Source: Podila epigama (Eukaryota > Mortierellomycota > Mortierellomycetes > Mortierellales > Mortierellaceae). Taken from it: 11,000 nucleotides of DNA. Of the stretch, positions 8,547 to 11,000 are shown one piece after another. The stretch's first letter is position 1; each line of letters opens with the position of its first letter. Below the pieces are notes generated by a model, which was not told the DNA's origin, made no database searches, and saw only the letters and a list, made by a program, of their open reading frames with translations. The stretch is taken from assembly GCA_015679605.1 (NCBI GenBank), contig JAAAVE010001014.1, positions 1 to 11,000 of the forward strand. The letters run 5' to 3'. A program made the position numbers and the translations under genes.

Positions 8547-8572
8547 CACACCACACCACACCACACCACACC
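8547..8572 (+). repeat. (CACAC)n pentanucleotide microsatellite
   Basis: Five tandem CACAC units are followed by degenerate CCAAACC / CCATACC copies up to about 8585. It is intergenic and probably variable in copy number. Confidence 0.85.
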
Positions 8573-9352
8573 AAACCATACCATTCCGCCATTCCTTGGC
8601 AGGGTTTTCTCCCTCCCGCGATGAACCGGGATGATTTTTTTGCATCCCAAAGGAATCAGAAGAAAAAAAAAAGCCCACAGCAAAAAAGGAAAAAAATAAA
8701 AAATAGTTGTCGATTTCCTCCTTTCGGGTATTTGATTTGCCCTCCCCCTGCCCTCTCTCACCCTCCGCGTATTCTTTGATTTTCTTCCCTCACTGTACAC
8801 GTTGTACGTGAAAAAGCCAATCAGTCCCTCCCAACAACCTGTTGTCTGAACATGTGGATCTTCACTTTTTCTTTTCAAGATAACCTCTATCATGTTGCAA
8901 ATCTACCAGGGGGTAGTTCTCCTCATGAATCGATCCTTCAAGTCTACTTTTGATCACCCTCCCCCTCCCAAAAAAAACAGGTTGTCGATCAAGAATGAGG
9001 TGGTGACTCTTCCGCGAAAACACGTAGGAAAAATAAAAATGTCGCAGTTGGAGTCAATGGAGCAACAAAATGCCGCTCGCTCACTCGCCCCAACTCCATA
9101 CCTCCGGGAAAATTCTTCACCCATGCATGTTTCGCTCAAGATAACAGGCAGAAAAAAATTAAATATTTTTTTTTTGCCTCCGAAAGACTCGTTCCTTGTC
9201 TGTTCATTACAGCACCCGTTCGTCGTTACTTCATGTCCATAACGGTGGCTCAAAAATACCCAGCAGACACCCTCTTCCTGAATAACTGAACGAACGTCTT
9301 AAACAAATTGTTGATTATGGCATAATGGCTGCTCAAAGAAGTAGACGTGCAT

Positions 9353-9364
9353 TCACGTGATCAC
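9353..9364. promoter_or_regulatory. Overlapping palindromes TCACGTGA and GTGATCAC (E-box / CDE1-like)
   Basis: TCACGTGA (9353-9360) is a perfect 8-bp palindrome containing the CACGTG E-box. It overlaps a second palindrome, GTGATCAC (9357-9364). TCACGTG matches the yeast Cbf1 (bHLH) consensus. It sits about 130 bp upstream of the Tim17-like start, a plausible distance for an activator site. Binding is inferred, not shown. Confidence 0.4.
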
Positions 9365-9489
9365 AACTTGGTGGCGGACTGCATTCTGAATTTCTGAAAA
9401 CAGCCACAGTGCCCAAAAAGAAAGGCAAGGACAAACACTTTGAATGCAATGCCACAAGCATTTCGGCAACCACAAAGAATAGTCTCGCC

Positions 9490-10516
9490 ATGTCCGACTC
9501 GTGGAACAATGTAGACAAAGAAGTCGGCAAGAATCTGATCAAAGGAACTTTCCTGGCCGGTACGCAATTCCGATTTCCATTTCAGTCCATGCTCTAGGAT
9601 TATCATCGCAACAGTGGTGTTCTCCGGTGCAATGCAAGCTCAACCAACATCTTTTCTCTTACTACTTTCTTAACAACAACAATCAGGTGCAACGGGAGCA
9701 ACTGTTGGAGCGGCCATCGGCATCTTGAAACAACAGCCGGTTCCAAGTTATGCATTCTCTGGAGGGTTGAACGCGTCTCTTTTCGGAATGACATTTATTG
9801 GTAAATCACACATACGCACTGTGGTCCCTGTCGTTTGAGCTTTGGTGTTTTTTTTTTCTTTGTTGTTCTGACACACTCAATCGTTCCTCACAAACGACTA
9901 CCATTTTCTCCTCTATCTTCACAGCTTTCAGAGAATCATTCCTTCGATTTCAAAGAAGCAAAAATCCGTATTATGGACTGAAAGATTCGCAAACTGCAGC
10001 CATTGATCAGCTATGGAGTAGTACCGTTGCCGGTGCCTTTACTGGAGGCATCTTGTCAGCATTAGCACGTAAGCATCCTTTTGATCTCTTTTGCTCTCCC
10101 CCCTTTCCTTGACTCACTTTTTTTATATATGCCAATATCAAACTCACTCGATCGACATTAAACAACAAACAGGTGGACCTAAAGCAGTTCCTTCGGGAAC
10201 ATTCATGTTTGGTGCCATGGCTTTTGGTGGCCAGTGGATATATTCAAAAGCTAGCCGCTACCGCCAAGACAGGATTCTCTTGTCAAATCCCGAGGTTTAT
10301 GCTTCGACACCAAGTCTACAAGCTGAAAGCCATGACGATGCTATCGGCACAGGCATCTTGAAGGTCTTGCCTGTCCACAGGACAGATGTCGATGATTATG
10401 AGGCAAAACTGAGAGCCAAACTCCGTAACATTGAACAGGAACAGAAGATGCTTGAAGATGAGCTCTTGAGACGGAAACGCGCACAGCAAGCCGTGACTGA
10501 GGAGAAGACGGTATAA
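9490..10516 (+). CDS. Tim17/Tim22/Tim23-family-like membrane protein with C-terminal coiled coil
   Basis: Exons 9490-9559, 9687-9800, 9925-10068 and 10173-10516 give 223 aa. The introns are 127, 124 and 104 nt, all GT..AG and all phase 1. Translation is taken from ATG 9490 (MSDSWNN); the frame is open upstream to 9409 but without an ATG. There are four hydrophobic, glycine-patterned segments: 18-37 (GTFLAGATGATVGAAIG), 46-63, 92-110 (STVAGAFTGGILSAL) and 118-134 (GTFMFGAMAFGG). Small-residue GxxxG-like helices in a four-helix array are the mark of the Tim17/Tim22/Tim23/Pmp24 superfamily, which includes preprotein translocase channels and complex I assembly proteins of the mitochondrial inner membrane. 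The last 40 residues (from about 184) are a charged heptad-like helix, not usual in the core translocase subunits. I cannot place it in a specific subfamily, so the precise role is open. There is no cleavable presequence, as expected for carrier-route proteins. Confidence 0.8.
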
Positions 10517-10834
10517 TAATAAACGATAATCATCATCATTCACACAACGAGTACGTTCACCTCAATGAACAACCATGATCATGCTTTCAAGTCACGCATT
10601 TTTTTTTTTTTTTTTTTTTGCGGAAAAGTAAAAGTACATAATAGTTTAATTGTGTTGAACAATGAATGAATGGGGTTTCTGGTTCTACATACAAGATGGG
10701 TGGTGCTAATGATGAGAGAGTTTGATGTTGATCTGGGTAAGATGAGGTATGATTGTTGGTAAAGAAGGGTAGATGCGTGTTTCTTTTTTTGCAAGCTGGG
10801 TTGAACCACTCGCTATTGCTTTCCTCTTCCCAAT
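10517..10834. terminator. Convergent 3' intergenic region with AATAAA and a poly-T tract
   Basis: Two genes end here tail to tail, with 318 bp between the stops. On the + strand AATAAA occurs at 10518-10523, almost directly after the Tim17-like stop. It may be a poly(A) signal, though it is close to the stop. A 21-T run (10599-10619) would act as an A-run on the SAM synthetase side. No gene is seen; the frame at 10579-10809 is low-complexity. Confidence 0.45.
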
Positions 10835-11000
10835 TTAAAACTTCAACTCGCGAGGCTGCTCCCAGGTGAACTCATCACGGCCAAAGTGACCGTAGCAGGC
10901 GGTCTTGGTGTAGATGGGCTTGAAGAGATCCAACTCCTTGACGATGACACCAGGGCGGAGATCAAAGTTCTTCTTGACAATGGCGAGAATCTCCTCGTCA
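10835..11000 (-). CDS. SAM1: S-adenosylmethionine synthetase, C-terminal end (partial)
   Basis: The last 54 codons and the stop (10835-10837) are visible; the gene continues past the window edge. The product ends with [12 protein letters not shown], then [14 protein letters not shown], then [11 protein letters not shown]. This is the highly conserved C-terminal domain of eukaryotic methionine adenosyltransferase. The enzyme makes S-adenosylmethionine from methionine and ATP, with release of phosphate and pyrophosphate. It is a cytosolic tetramer or dimer and supplies methyl groups to the whole cell. GC-ending codons are strongly preferred in this stretch (GTC, CTC, AAG, GGT/GGC), more than in the neighbouring genes, as expected for a highly expressed gene. 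The catalytic N-terminal and middle parts are outside the window. Confidence 0.96.
   Translation of the reverse strand, partial: DEEILAIVKKNFDLRPGVIVKELDLFKPIYTKTACYGHFGRDEFTWEQPRELKF

Larger units (their letters stand above)
7870..9489. other. Gene-poor divergent intergenic region, 1.6 kb
   Basis: The kinase (- strand, start 7869) and the Tim17-like gene (+ strand, start 9490) point away from each other, and both promoters must lie here. I find no protein family, splice-joinable exons or tRNA in it. The open frames seen (for example 8892-9242 on + and 8537-8893 on -) are low-complexity, Lys/Pro/Phe-biased and interrupted by A or T tracts. The region has A-rich tracts (8030-8170, 8660-8705), hexamer and pentamer repeats (8380-8407, 8547-8572), and a CACGTG palindrome near 9353. 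Long 5' UTRs or non-coding transcripts are possible but not visible in sequence. Confidence 0.65.

Noticed and set aside
8304-8634. Overlapping ORFs with Thr-Asp or Gln-Thr repeats.
   Set aside because: They are explained by the ACACAG and CACAC simple repeats in three frames.
8791-8810. Apparent dyad around TGTACACGTTGTACGTG.
   Set aside because: The arms pair imperfectly when written out, so it is not distinguishable from chance.
8892-9242. 116-codon + strand ORF in the divergent intergenic region.
   Set aside because: It runs across A and T homopolymer tracts, has no recognisable domain or consistent codon bias, and is probably chance.
9409-9489. Upstream extension of the Tim17-like protein beginning with a Lys-rich segment.
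   Set aside because: The only start is a GTG, which is not a normal fungal nuclear start. The ATG at 9490 gives a compact N-terminus just before the first helix.

Overview
This window looks like nuclear DNA of a filamentous fungus, most likely an early-diverging one (Mucoromycota, Mucorales or Mortierella-like), although sequence alone does not settle the clade. The small genes carry several GT..AG introns of about 85-200 nt. Upstream regions are rich in T/C or A tracts. The recognisable genes are ordinary eukaryotic or fungal housekeeping families: a Hal4/Sat4-type kinase, an Fmp32/CCDC90-type mitochondrial protein, a Tim17-like membrane protein and S-adenosylmethionine synthetase. There are no bacterial operons, CRISPR arrays, rRNA/tRNA genes or recognisable transposons.

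Layout, left to right. (1) Positions 1-447 are an upstream region with an AGGGG element beside a perfect inverted repeat, a CCAT microsatellite and a 24-T tract. (2) Positions 448-4143 (+) hold a four-exon gene for a protein of about 1130 aa. A very long, disordered, charge-segregated region (basic Ser/Thr/Pro-rich, then acidic) is capped at the extreme C-terminus by a complete AMPK-beta-type CBM48 glycogen-binding module, which appears only after splicing. (3) Positions 4262-5494 (-) hold a four-exon FMP32/CCDC90-like mitochondrial coiled-coil protein of 267 aa; its stop codon is only 118 bp from that of the CBM48 gene. (4) Positions 5495-6000 are intergenic, with a doubtful 67-aa ORF. (5) Positions 6001-7869 (-) hold a two-exon HAL4/SAT4-family Ser/Thr kinase of 555 aa. 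(6) Positions 7870-9489 are a gene-poor divergent promoter region of 1.6 kb with simple repeats and a TCACGTGA palindrome. (7) Positions 9490-10516 (+) hold a four-exon Tim17/Tim22/Tim23-family-like membrane protein of 223 aa with a C-terminal coiled coil. (8) Positions 10835-11000 (-) hold the last 54 codons of S-adenosylmethionine synthetase, convergent with gene 7.

No shared pathway is evident. Two products (FMP32-like, Tim17-like) are predicted to be mitochondrial membrane proteins. Two others have possible links to nutrient or ion homeostasis (the CBM48 protein and the Hal4-type kinase). The most unusual item is the CBM48 protein, because its only recognisable domain is split over four exons at the end of a mostly disordered 1.1-kDa-residue-scale polypeptide and would be lost in a single-frame reading. 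All gene models were built by hand from splice signals and reading frame, without transcripts or database searches.
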